Source: an uncultured Oscillibacter sp. (GTDB lineage Bacteria; Bacillota; Clostridia; Oscillospirales; Oscillospiraceae). Taken from it: a DNA stretch of 5,037 bases. Location: assembly GCA_937884915.1 (NCBI GenBank), contig CALAAN010000016.1, forward strand, positions 1 through 5,037, written 5' to 3'. Position 1 is the stretch's first letter. Every line of letters begins with the position of its first letter. Below are positions 1 through 4,652 of this stretch, one piece after another. The translations under genes and the position numbers were made by a program. The notes under the pieces were generated by a model, which saw only the letters and a list, made by a program, of their open reading frames with translations, was not told the DNA's origin and searched no databases.

Positions 1-82
1 CGCGCCTTACTGCCGTGAGGCGCGTGTGACGATAGTTTGGCGGCAGACTGCGTGCGGGGGCGGCATTGCTTCGCTCGCCGCT
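1..82. repeat. Left arm of ~82-bp inverted repeat
   Basis: The reverse complement of this stretch aligns with 594-674 with about 71 of 82 positions identical, 10 mismatches and one gap. The longest exact blocks are 19 bases (CGTCACACGCGCCTCACGG on the complement) and 11 bases (AGCAATGCCGC and AGTAAGGCGCG). The arm begins at the window edge, so it may continue to the left. Its outer end forms a hairpin: CGCGCCT at 1-7 pairs with AGGCGCG at 18-24, and the same stem is kept in the other copy. No coding potential is visible. The two copies bracket the divergent small genes at 105-578. Confidence 0.85.
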
Positions 83-90
83 GGATGGCA

Positions 91-120
91 AGAAAACGAC
101 CGCGTCAGCGGTCGTTTTCT
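91..120 (-). terminator. Perfect hairpin terminator overlapping the regulator's 3' end
   Basis: A perfect 13-bp stem (91-103 with 108-120) encloses a 4-base loop, GTCA on the plus strand. The outer stem is A/T-rich, so the minus-strand transcript leaves the hairpin through TTTTCTT. This fits an intrinsic terminator for the ribbon-helix-helix gene at 105-284. The stop codon of that gene (TGA, 107-105) lies in the loop, and its last five codons form one side of the stem. The T-run is partly inside the stem, and the hairpin could act on both strands. Confidence 0.75.
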
Positions 121-284
121 TCTATGGGAATTTCGCCGTGCTCCTGTTCGAAAGCTGCGATGCGGTGCTTGATCATTTGCTCCAATTCACGGTTTTTGGT
201 GCGTCCCTCGTATTCAGCGATATATCCGAGCTTTTCCAGCAGCACCGGATCGGTGCGCAGGGTGTAACGACTTTTTGAATCCAT
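105..284 (-). CDS. Arc-type ribbon-helix-helix DNA-binding protein
   Basis: This 59-aa protein is a small cytoplasmic DNA-binding regulator of the Arc/MetJ ribbon-helix-helix class. Residues 5-11 (SRYTLRT) fit the DNA-contacting beta strand. Residues 13-25 form helix 1, EGRTKN (26-31) is the turn, and residues 31-46 form helix 2. The order and spacing closely resemble phage P22 Arc (strand, then EENGRSVN-type turn, then helix). Proteins of this fold dimerise and insert paired strands into the major groove. The ATG at 284 is chosen because GGAGG lies 7 bases upstream. A TTG at 314 would add ten residues, has no ribosome site, and lies inside the -35 box of the opposing promoter. The gene is divergent from the small gene at 384-578 and shares an operator-like spacer with it, which suggests autoregulation and control of the neighbour. 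No toxin gene is adjacent in the same direction. The fold is well supported; the target is inferred. Confidence 0.88.
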   Translation of the reverse strand: MDSKSRYTLRTDPVLLEKLGYIAEYEGRTKNRELEQMIKHRIAAFEQEHGEIPIEENDR

Positions 285-307
285 TTGCCAACCTCCGTGA
301 CGAAGTA

Positions 308-336
308 TTGACAAAAGTTTAGCGTCAAATTATACT
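308..336 (+). promoter_or_regulatory. Sigma-A-type promoter for the 64-aa gene
   Basis: TTGACA at 308-313, a perfect -35 box, is followed after a 17-bp spacer by TATACT at 331-336, which matches the -10 consensus at five of six positions. Transcription would begin near 343, about 40 bases before the ATG at 384. The surrounding AT-rich sequence contrasts with the GC-rich window. Confidence 0.85.
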
Positions 337-356
337 AAAAAGAAAAAGTGACGCAA
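329..356 (-). promoter_or_regulatory. Divergent promoter with consensus -10 for the regulator
   Basis: On the minus strand a perfect TATAAT occupies 334-329. The best -35 candidate is the weak TTGCGT at 356-351, with a 16-bp spacer. The start would lie near 322, about 38 bases before the regulator ATG at 284. The -10 overlaps the plus-strand -10 (331-336), so polymerase cannot occupy both promoters at once. Confidence 0.6.
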
Positions 357-383
357 CAATGACGCATAAAAGGAGAAAATAAA

Positions 384-578
384 ATGACGACTTATCGAAA
401 CCTTTACCACGGCATGGTGCGCAGTATGAGCGAGGCCATCGACCTCTACGACGAGGGCAAAGGCATTCTCGCCCGCGAAGTCCTGAAAAAAGCCCTGCTG
501 GACGCAGAAGAGCAAGTCATCGCGCAAGACATCATTCCCGACGAACCCATCAGCAGTACCGACCAAGAGAAAGGCTAA
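384..578 (+). CDS. Small acidic helical protein, function unknown
   Basis: This gene encodes 64 residues starting at an ATG with AGGAG 8 bases upstream and a near-consensus promoter 48 bases before the start, so it is very likely expressed. Residues 3-50 look like two helices. The first (about 4-22) begins YRNLYHGMVRSMSEAIDLYD. The second (about 27-46) contains ILAREVLKKALLDAEEQV, a charged amphipathic stretch. The tail is acidic and disordered-looking (PDEPISSTDQEKG). There is no signal peptide, membrane segment, metal-binding cysteine or catalytic motif. It resembles short helical proteins of unknown role that I recall from Clostridia genomes, but I cannot assign a family. It is divergent from the ribbon-helix-helix gene, and its leader holds two TGACGC sites, so it is probably controlled by that regulator. 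A toxin or an RHH partner protein is possible but unsupported. Confidence 0.75.
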   Translation: MTTYRNLYHGMVRSMSEAIDLYDEGKGILAREVLKKALLDAEEQVIAQDIIPDEPISSTDQEKG

Positions 579-593
579 AAATCAGCACCCCAA

Positions 594-674
594 AGCGGCG
601 AGCACAGCAATGCCGCGCCGCACAATGTCTGCCGCCAATCAAACGTCACACGCGCCTCACGGTAGTAAGGCGCG
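594..674. repeat. Right arm of ~82-bp inverted repeat
   Basis: This is the inverted counterpart of 1-82, identical at about 71 of 82 aligned positions. The inner boundary is AGCGGCGAGC at 594-603. The outer end repeats the hairpin seen on the left, with CGCGCCT at 651-657 paired with AGGCGCG at 668-674; the one base difference near it falls in the loop. The arm starts 15 bases after the stop of the small gene and could also act as its transcription end, though no T-run follows. Confidence 0.85.
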
Positions 675-818
675 GTTGAGAGTGGTAACGAAATGTAGGG
701 GTTCATGGCGAAGCCATGTACGCCGCACCCACACTGCGCAGCGCGTGCAGTCATTCAAGCTACAAACTGGCAATGTGCGGGGTCGAGGGGCAAGACCCCT
801 CGCGTTCTCTTGGGGTTT
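675..818. repeat. Hairpin-rich non-coding spacer, probable dispersed repeats
   Basis: No gene is supported here. The stretch contains CATGGC-GAA-GCCATG at 704-718, preceded by TGTAGGGG (694-701). It also has CTGC/GCAG at 734-750. Two mutually exclusive hairpins overlap: GGGGTC (779-784) with GACCCC (794-799), or CGAGGGG (784-790) with CCCCTCG (796-802). The style (TGTAGGGG followed by a hairpin, and GAGGGG...CCCCTC) recalls intergenic repeats common in Clostridia. That resemblance is from memory and unverified. Confidence 0.4.
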
Positions 819-858
819 CAAAGGGGCCATTCTCTCACGTGAGAGAATGGCCCCTTTG
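819..858 (-). terminator. Perfect 40-bp palindrome, likely end of nadE transcript
   Basis: Positions 819-838 are the exact reverse complement of 839-858, centred on CACGTG at 836-841. The arms carry AAAGGGGCC and GGCCCCTTT at their ends. It lies 24 bases beyond the nadE stop, the normal place for an intrinsic terminator. The minus transcript leaves the stem at CCCCTTTG, with only three Ts, so termination may be imperfect. The symmetry would let it act on both strands. Confidence 0.55.
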
Positions 859-864
859 GCTCGT

Positions 865-881
865 GCAGCGCTGCGCGCTGC
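865..881 (-). other. GC-rich hairpin abutting the nadE stop codon
   Basis: GCAGCGC (865-871) pairs perfectly with GCGCTGC (875-881) around a 3-base loop. The hairpin begins at the base after the nadE stop on the transcript and sits 6 bases before the 40-bp palindrome, giving two stacked 3' hairpins. No T-run follows, so a role in 3'-end protection or pausing is as likely as termination. Confidence 0.5.
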
Positions 882-1667
882 TTATTTCTTATTCGGATTA
901 TAATAATCCGTCTCCTCCGGCACGACGATGGGCATCCCATTCTGATACACCGGCAGCGTCTGGAACTTGAAGCGCGAGACCTTGTGCTTGCGGTCGATCT
1001 GCTCCTTGATGGCGGGGTCGACCTCGCCCTTGCGGATGTACTCGTTCACCACATGGTACGTAAAGCCAAGGTTGTCCTCGTCGGTCTTTCCGGTCAGGCC
1101 GTCGGACGGAGGCTTGATGAGCAAGCGCTCGGGCAGGCCCAGCTCCGCGCCCAGCGCGATGACCTCCTCGGTCGTGTACATGCCGAGCGGCGAGAACGCA
1201 CCCGCGCTGTCGCCGTAGATCGTGCAGTAGCCGACCCAGTCCTCGGAGAGGTTCGAGGTGTTGAGCACGATGCCGTTATCCTCGCTCTGCGCGATGGCGT
1301 ACAGCGTCGCCATGCGGATGCGGGACGGCAGGTTCACCTTCGTCTGGCGGCTCGCCTCGATGCCCACGCGCGCCATCTCGTCGAGAAGGCCGCTCGTGCC
1401 GCCGTGGATGTTGAACGTGTAGTGGCGGATGCCGAGGTACTCGACAAGGCCGTTCGAGTAGTCGATGTCCGGCTGTACGCCGTCGGGCATCAGCACGCCG
1501 ACGACATTCTCGCGCCCGAAGGCCCTGACGCTCAGCGCCGCCGTGACGGAGCTGTCCTTGCCGCCGGAAATGCCGATGACGGCGGTCTTGCCGCCGCAGG
1601 CCTTCATCTGCGCGCGCATCCAGTCGATCAGGCCCGGAAGCTGCTGCTTTGCGTTGAATTCTGCCAT
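882..1667 (-). CDS. nadE: Ammonia-dependent NAD+ synthetase
   Basis: NadE catalyses the last step of NAD+ synthesis in the cytoplasm: nicotinate adenine dinucleotide is adenylated with ATP and amidated with ammonia. The 261-aa protein is a single N-type ATP-pyrophosphatase domain. The PP-loop SGGKDS lies at residues 34-39. NTSNLSED is at 136-143, YGDSAGAFSPLG at 151-162, and the nucleotide-binding loop KPPSDGLTGKTDED at 185-198. A basic RKHKVSRFK follows at 226-234. There is no N-terminal nitrilase domain, so it should use free ammonia, and the length suits that class. The start at 1667 is preferred because AAGGAG lies 9 bases upstream. An in-frame ATG at 1685 would place that ribosome site inside the gene. 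The gene follows the ABC transporter in the same direction after 80 bp, with no clear separate promoter, so read-through from upstream is possible. Two hairpins follow it. Confidence 0.95.
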   Translation of the reverse strand: MAEFNAKQQLPGLIDWMRAQMKACGGKTAVIGISGGKDSSVTAALSVRAFGRENVVGVLMPDGVQPDIDYSNGLVEYLGIRHYTFNIHGGTSGLLDEMARVGIEASRQTKVNLPSRIRMATLYAIAQSEDNGIVLNTSNLSEDWVGYCTIYGDSAGAFSPLGMYTTEEVIALGAELGLPERLLIKPPSDGLTGKTDEDNLGFTYHVVNEYIRKGEVDPAIKEQIDRKHKVSRFKFQTLPVYQNGMPIVVPEETDYYNPNKK

Positions 1668-1690
1668 AGTTGTCCGCTCCTTCATATTAC

Positions 1691-1716
1691 TTCAGCAAAG
1701 TGGGGCCCCTGCTGAA
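1691..1716 (-). other. Inverted repeat in the nadE leader
   Basis: TTCAGCA (1691-1697) pairs with TGCTGAA (1710-1716), enclosing the self-complementary GGGGCCCC at 1702-1709. It lies between the ABC transporter stop and the nadE start, 23 bases upstream of the nadE ATG. On the minus strand a run of seven Ts precedes the hairpin instead of following it, so it is not a standard terminator in that direction. It may be a leader structure or a remnant. Confidence 0.35.
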
Positions 1717-1747
1717 AAAAATTTGCTTTTGTTGTACCACACTTCCG

Positions 1748-3433
1748 CTAAGCTTTCAAGTACCCATCGGCCTGTTTGGAAAACATTTCCCGATATTTGC
1801 CGTTTTGCGCCATCAGCTCCGCGTGCGTGCCGGACTCGACGATCTCTCCGCCGGAGAGCAGATAGATCCGATCCGCGTCCACGACCGTGGAGAGCCGGTG
1901 CGCGACCATAACGGTGGTCGTCGGCGAGCGGTCAAAGATCAGCTTTGCGATACGGTACTCGGCGATCGGGTCCAGCGCGCTGGACGGTTCGTCGAGGATG
2001 AGCAGCCCAAAGTCGCTGTGCAGCAGCCGCGTCAGGCACAGGCGCTGCGCGTCTCCACCCGAGAGCACCGCGCCGTTTTCATCGAACTCCTTCGTGACCT
2101 GTGCGTCCAAATCAAGCTGCAAGCCGACCTCTTCAAGGCAGGCCTTGAGCCGCGCGTCGTCCGCATCGGCATAGGCCGTCATATTCTCGCGGACGGACAG
2201 CGCGTACAGGCGGGACTGCTGAAACGCGATGCCGATCTTGCCGCGCAGCGTGCTCACGTCATAGTCCGTGATCGGGCGGCCGTTGATCTGAACCGTTCCC
2301 TCGTCCGCGTCGTACAGGCGGAGCAGGAGCTTTGTGAGCGTCGTCTTCCCCGCGCCGTTTTCGCCGACGATGGCGATCTTCTCCCTCGGCGCGATGGCAA
2401 GGCTCAGGTCACGGATAGCAAAATCGTCTCTGCCGCCGTAACGGTAGGACACATGGTCGAATCGGACGGAAAACGGGCCGTCCGCCGCTTCCTCGCCGTC
2501 TGTCGACGCTTCAATGGTCGAATCCGTCTCGAAAAACCGCTGCACCTTCTGCGCGTATGCGACGCCTAAGGCGACCTGCGAGCTCCACCAGCCGAGCGCG
2601 TTGAGCGCCTCCTTGAGCGCGAGTGACGAGGCGATCAGCGTCGCGTAGACGCCGATGCCGCTGATATTGCCGGACATCACGCCCCACGCGACATAGACGG
2701 GCACGGCGAAGGTCGTGCCGAGCTGGGCGAGGTTCACCAGAATGTCGATTAAAAATTCCTTTGCGCCGTATTTTCGATAGATCGCAGCCCTGCTTTTCAC
2801 TGAGCCGTTGAACAGCGCAAAAAGCGGCTTTTTGATGTTCGACGCGCGCAAATCGGCGACTGCCGTATGGTCAAAAAACAGCCGCCGCAGATAGTCGGCC
2901 TTCCGCTGGTCGTTGACCATGGCCGTCTCGCGCTCCACGGACACCTTGCTCCAGTAGATCTGCGCATAGGCGACAAATGCGGAGCAGCCCAAAACGATGA
3001 GCAGCAGCGCCACGCCGTGCGACGCGATCAACGCACCGTAGACGACGCATTTTGCCGCGCCGCTCAAAAGGGAAAACAGATTTTTCAGCGTCTCCGACGA
3101 CTGCGAGGCGAATTTCTCCGTCGCCAGCTTGTAGCTGTCGAAATAGTTCGGATCGTCAAAGTGCCGGAAGTCGACCGTCAAGGCCTTTTCGTAAATCGAG
3201 CGCTCGATCGTCCCCTCGATCTCCTGCTTTTTCCACCGGAGGTAGAAATCCTCGTACACCGCGTGGAGCAGGTTGAGCATCAGCGCGAGCAAAAGGTACG
3301 TCAGGCCCGTCAAAAATGCCGCTTCAAATGGCTTTCCCGCCTCGATCGTCTCGATCACCGCCTGCGCCAGCGTTGCGGAAAAATATCCCGCCGCCGGCAC
3401 AAACAGCACCGATGAAACGAACGAGCCGACCAT
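1748..3433 (-). CDS. ABC exporter, fused permease and ATPase half-transporter
   Basis: This is a type IV (exporter-fold) ABC half-transporter, expected to work as a dimer in the cytoplasmic membrane. Counting from the first ATG (561 aa), membrane segments fall near residues 2-28, 41-60, 119-138, 140-160, 227-252 and 257-275. The ATPase domain follows: Walker A GENGAGKT (357-364), Q-loop at Q405/Q406, signature LSGGDAQR (457-464), Walker B LLILDE (477-482), D-loop SALD (485-488) and H-loop H512. The catalytic glutamate E482 and all motifs are canonical, so it could function as a homodimer. There is no C39 peptidase domain. The substrate (peptide, lipid or drug) cannot be told. The ATG at 3433 has no ribosome site at a proper distance and would start within the first membrane helix. 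The open frame continues to 3562 with plausible N-terminal sequence (see the next entry). With it the protein would reach about 604 aa, a usual length for the family. Confidence 0.92.
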   Translation of the reverse strand: MVGSFVSSVLFVPAAGYFSATLAQAVIETIEAGKPFEAAFLTGLTYLLLALMLNLLHAVYEDFYLRWKKQEIEGTIERSIYEKALTVDFRHFDDPNYFDSYKLATEKFASQSSETLKNLFSLLSGAAKCVVYGALIASHGVALLLIVLGCSAFVAYAQIYWSKVSVERETAMVNDQRKADYLRRLFFDHTAVADLRASNIKKPLFALFNGSVKSRAAIYRKYGAKEFLIDILVNLAQLGTTFAVPVYVAWGVMSGNISGIGVYATLIASSLALKEALNALGWWSSQVALGVAYAQKVQRFFETDSTIEASTDGEEAADGPFSVRFDHVSYRYGGRDDFAIRDLSLAIAPREKIAIVGENGAGKTTLTKLLLRLYDADEGTVQINGRPITDYDVSTLRGKIGIAFQQSRLYALSVRENMTAYADADDARLKACLEEVGLQLDLDAQVTKEFDENGAVLSGGDAQRLCLTRLLHSDFGLLILDEPSSALDPIAEYRIAKLIFDRSPTTTVMVAHRLSTVVDADRIYLLSGGEIVESGTHAELMAQNGKYREMFSKQADGYLKA

Positions 3434-3562
3434 CAGGGTCTTGCCGTACTTCCACCAGGGCGCTAAAAGAAAGCGGATGCTGTCCCAGCCCCGCCTGAGC
3501 TTTCTGACCGTCTTCTCCGGAATCAGCCTTCTTTCTGTGATTGTCGTTGTTTTAATTCTTAG
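3434..3562 (-). other. Upstream in-frame extension of the ABC exporter without a normal start
   Basis: Between an in-frame TAA (3565-3563) and the ATG at 3433 lie 43 sense codons. The last part reads KLRRGWDSIRFLLAPWWKYG, typical of the basic amphipathic elbow helix that precedes the first membrane helix in ABC exporters. None of the 43 codons is ATG, GTG or TTG. CTG at 3526-3524 and ATT at 3523-3521 directly follow a purine-rich AGAAAGAAGG (spacing 0 and 3 bases). A second ATT lies at 3556-3554. Either a rare start is used, or a small deletion or substitution has removed the original start. Confidence 0.6.
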
Positions 3563-3577
3563 TTAAGTCTCACTTAA
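3563..3577. promoter_or_regulatory. 15-bp palindrome upstream of the ABC exporter
   Basis: TTAAGT (3563-3568) and ACTTAA (3572-3577) form a perfect inverted repeat around CTC. It lies in AT-rich DNA just before the ABC reading frame, the size and place expected for an operator of a dimeric regulator such as a MarR- or TetR-type protein. No regulator gene is in the window and no strong promoter boxes are visible beside it. Confidence 0.35.
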
Positions 3578-3592
3578 ATCGATTCACCGTCG

Positions 3593-3652
3593 CGGCATTA
3601 CGATTCCCGCGCCCGTTCGGGCGCGCCAATCGTGCCGCTTCCTCGAAAGCGG
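3593..3652 (-). other. Structured spacer between rnhA and the ABC gene
   Basis: A long imperfect hairpin spans 3593-3637. CGGCA pairs with TGCCG, CGATT with AATCG, and a core CGCGCCCG (3608-3615) with CGGGCGCG (3618-3625), with a small bulge and a CC/CC internal loop. An overlapping hairpin pairs CCGCTT (3635-3640) with AAGCGG (3647-3652). It begins soon after the rnhA stop and could stop or slow transcripts, but no T-run follows on the minus strand. It could equally be a short dispersed repeat. Confidence 0.4.
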
Positions 3653-3665
3653 TTCGCTGCATCTG

Positions 3666-4112
3666 TCACTGACAGCGCTTCACCGCTTTCCACTCCGCCA
3701 CCGCCATCTCGTCGCACCTGTTATTATACTCGTTCTCCGCGTGGCCTTTGACCCAGTGGTAGTGCATTTCGTGCTGGGCGATGAGCGACAAGAGCTGCTC
3801 CCAGAGGTCGACGTTCAGCGCGGGCTTTTTGTCGCTTTTGACCCAGCCGCGCTGCTTCCAGCCGTAGACCCAGCGCTTTTCGAGCGCGTCGATGACGTAG
3901 CGCGAGTCGGAATAGAGCTCCACGACGCACGGCTCCTTTAAGAGCCGCAGCGCCTCGATGACGGCGGTGAGCTCCATGCGGTTGTTCGTCGTGCTCGCCT
4001 CGCCGCCGGAGAGCTCGCGCTCGTGCGCGCCATACTTGAGCACCGCGCCCCAGCCGCCTGGGCCCGGATTGCCCGAGCACGCGCCGTCGGTATAGATAAT
4101 GACCTGTTTCAT
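3666..4112 (-). CDS. rnhA: Ribonuclease HI
   Basis: RNase HI cuts the RNA strand of RNA:DNA hybrids in the cytoplasm, clearing R-loops and primer remnants. The 148-aa protein has the usual length. All active-site residues are present: D9 in YTDGACSGNPGPGGWG, E47 in TTNNRMEL, D69 in LYSDSRYV, H124 in WVKGHAENEYNNRCDEMA, and D134. The basic, tryptophan-rich handle (about 79-97, with KRWVYGWKQRGWVK) that grips the hybrid is also there. The ATG at 4112 is chosen because the family starts close to the first strand and AGGAG lies 4 bases upstream. A TTG at 4124 would add only four residues and overlap greA. The greA stop sits 8 bases upstream and the ribosome site spans that gap, so translation is probably coupled to greA. 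Confidence 0.96.
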   Translation of the reverse strand: MKQVIIYTDGACSGNPGPGGWGAVLKYGAHERELSGGEASTTNNRMELTAVIEALRLLKEPCVVELYSDSRYVIDALEKRWVYGWKQRGWVKSDKKPALNVDLWEQLLSLIAQHEMHYHWVKGHAENEYNNRCDEMAVAEWKAVKRCQ

Positions 4113-4120
4113 GCGTCTCC

Positions 4121-4624
4121 TCAATAAGAACTGATCTCAAGCGAGGCGTCGTCCTCGCCCTGTGTGATCGAACGGATCTCGACCGTGTACTGCATCGTCG
4201 GCGAGACGACGATCTCGACGCGCTCGCCGACCTTTTTCCCCAGGATGGCCTTGCCGACGGGCGATTCCTTGCTGATGAGGCCCTTGAGCGCGTTCTGCCG
4301 CAGCGTGGTCACGAGCTGGATGTTCTGCTCTTTCCCCAGCTTTTCGTTGAAGAGCACCACGTGGTCGAAAAGGCCGACGGTGCCCTCTTTTTCGTTCACC
4401 TCGATGACCTTTGCCGTTGCGATCATGCGCTCCAAGTAGCGGATGCGGCTCTCGTTGCGGTTTTTCTCCTGCTTGGCGACCTTGTACTCGTAGTTTTCGC
4501 TCAAGTCGCCGAACGCGCGCGCCGTCTGCACATCCTCGATGAGCTTGGGGCGCAGCTCCAAACGGCGGTGTTCGAGCTCCGCCTTCATTTTGTCAATATC
4601 GACCTGTGTCAGTTCGTCATACAT
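4121..4624 (-). CDS. greA: GreA/GreB-family transcript cleavage factor
   Basis: Gre factors enter the secondary channel of RNA polymerase and stimulate cleavage of backtracked RNA, rescuing stalled complexes. The 167-aa protein has the expected two parts. An N-terminal coiled coil (about 5-75) has the tip motif ARAFGDLSENYEY; D40 and E43 correspond to the acidic pair that coordinates the catalytic magnesium. A C-terminal FKBP-like domain (about 76-152) contains ISKESPVGKAILGKKVGERVEI. It is slightly longer than typical GreA (about 158 aa) because of an acidic tail (GEDDASLEISSY). The tip has NYEY where GreA commonly has NAEY. A weak AGGAAG ribosome site lies about 10 bases before the ATG. It follows the SHOCT-like gene by 28 bp and precedes rnhA by 8 bp, which suggests one operon. 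Confidence 0.93.
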   Translation of the reverse strand: MYDELTQVDIDKMKAELEHRRLELRPKLIEDVQTARAFGDLSENYEYKVAKQEKNRNESRIRYLERMIATAKVIEVNEKEGTVGLFDHVVLFNEKLGKEQNIQLVTTLRQNALKGLISKESPVGKAILGKKVGERVEIVVSPTMQYTVEIRSITQGEDDASLEISSY

Positions 4625-4652
4625 GGTATGTTCGCTTCCTTTTTTGTTTTGC

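Larger units (their letters stand above)
298..365. promoter_or_regulatory. Array of TGAC half-sites, candidate operators
   Basis: Five related half-sites occupy the divergent spacer: TGACGA at 298-303, TGACAA at 309-314, GCGTCA (inverted TGACGC) at 322-327, TGACGC at 349-354 and TGACGC at 360-365. Both direct pairs (298/309 and 349/360) are spaced exactly 11 bp, one helical turn. Arc dimers are known to bind half-sites 11 bp apart. The sites cover the plus -35 box, the plus leader, and the predicted start and leader of the minus transcript. Binding by the adjacent ribbon-helix-helix protein would therefore repress both genes. The repeats are directly seen; the binding partner is inferred. Confidence 0.6.

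Noticed and set aside
105..578. Toxin-antitoxin pair made of the RHH protein and the 64-aa protein
   Set aside because: The genes are divergent, whereas such pairs are normally cotranscribed, and the 64-aa protein shows no toxin motif. The RHH fold alone is not enough.
1..674. Complete insertion sequence with terminal repeats
   Set aside because: There is no transposase or integrase reading frame between the arms, and no target duplication can be seen because the left end is outside the window.
610..970. Overlapping plus-strand frames across the repeat spacer
   Set aside because: They run through inverted repeats, the 40-bp palindrome and into nadE antisense. There is no ribosome site and the composition is not protein-like.
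984..1715. Long plus-strand open frame (243 codons) opposite nadE
   Set aside because: It is antisense to a clear nadE gene and its composition (Arg, Ala, Val, His rich, low complexity) is that of a GC-rich shadow frame, with no ribosome site or domain.
1668..1747. Riboswitch upstream of nadE
   Set aside because: Only 80 bases with one simple hairpin are available and no known aptamer core is recognisable.
1670..2569. Plus-strand open frame of 299 codons opposite the ABC ATPase domain
   Set aside because: It is an antisense shadow of intact Walker and signature motifs, with no recognisable protein features.
2867..3415. Plus-strand open frame of 182 codons opposite the ABC membrane domain
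   Set aside because: It is an Arg/Gln/Val-rich shadow of the real minus-strand gene.
3570..3662. 30-codon minus-strand frame starting with ATG just after rnhA (MQRTAFEEAARLARPNGRG and onward)
   Set aside because: It overlaps the hairpins in this spacer and has only a poor ribosome site. A leader peptide is conceivable, but there is no evidence beyond an open frame.
4112..4124. TTG start at 4124 for RNase HI
   Set aside because: It adds four residues not typical of the family and overlaps the greA stop. The ATG at 4112 has its own AGGAG site.
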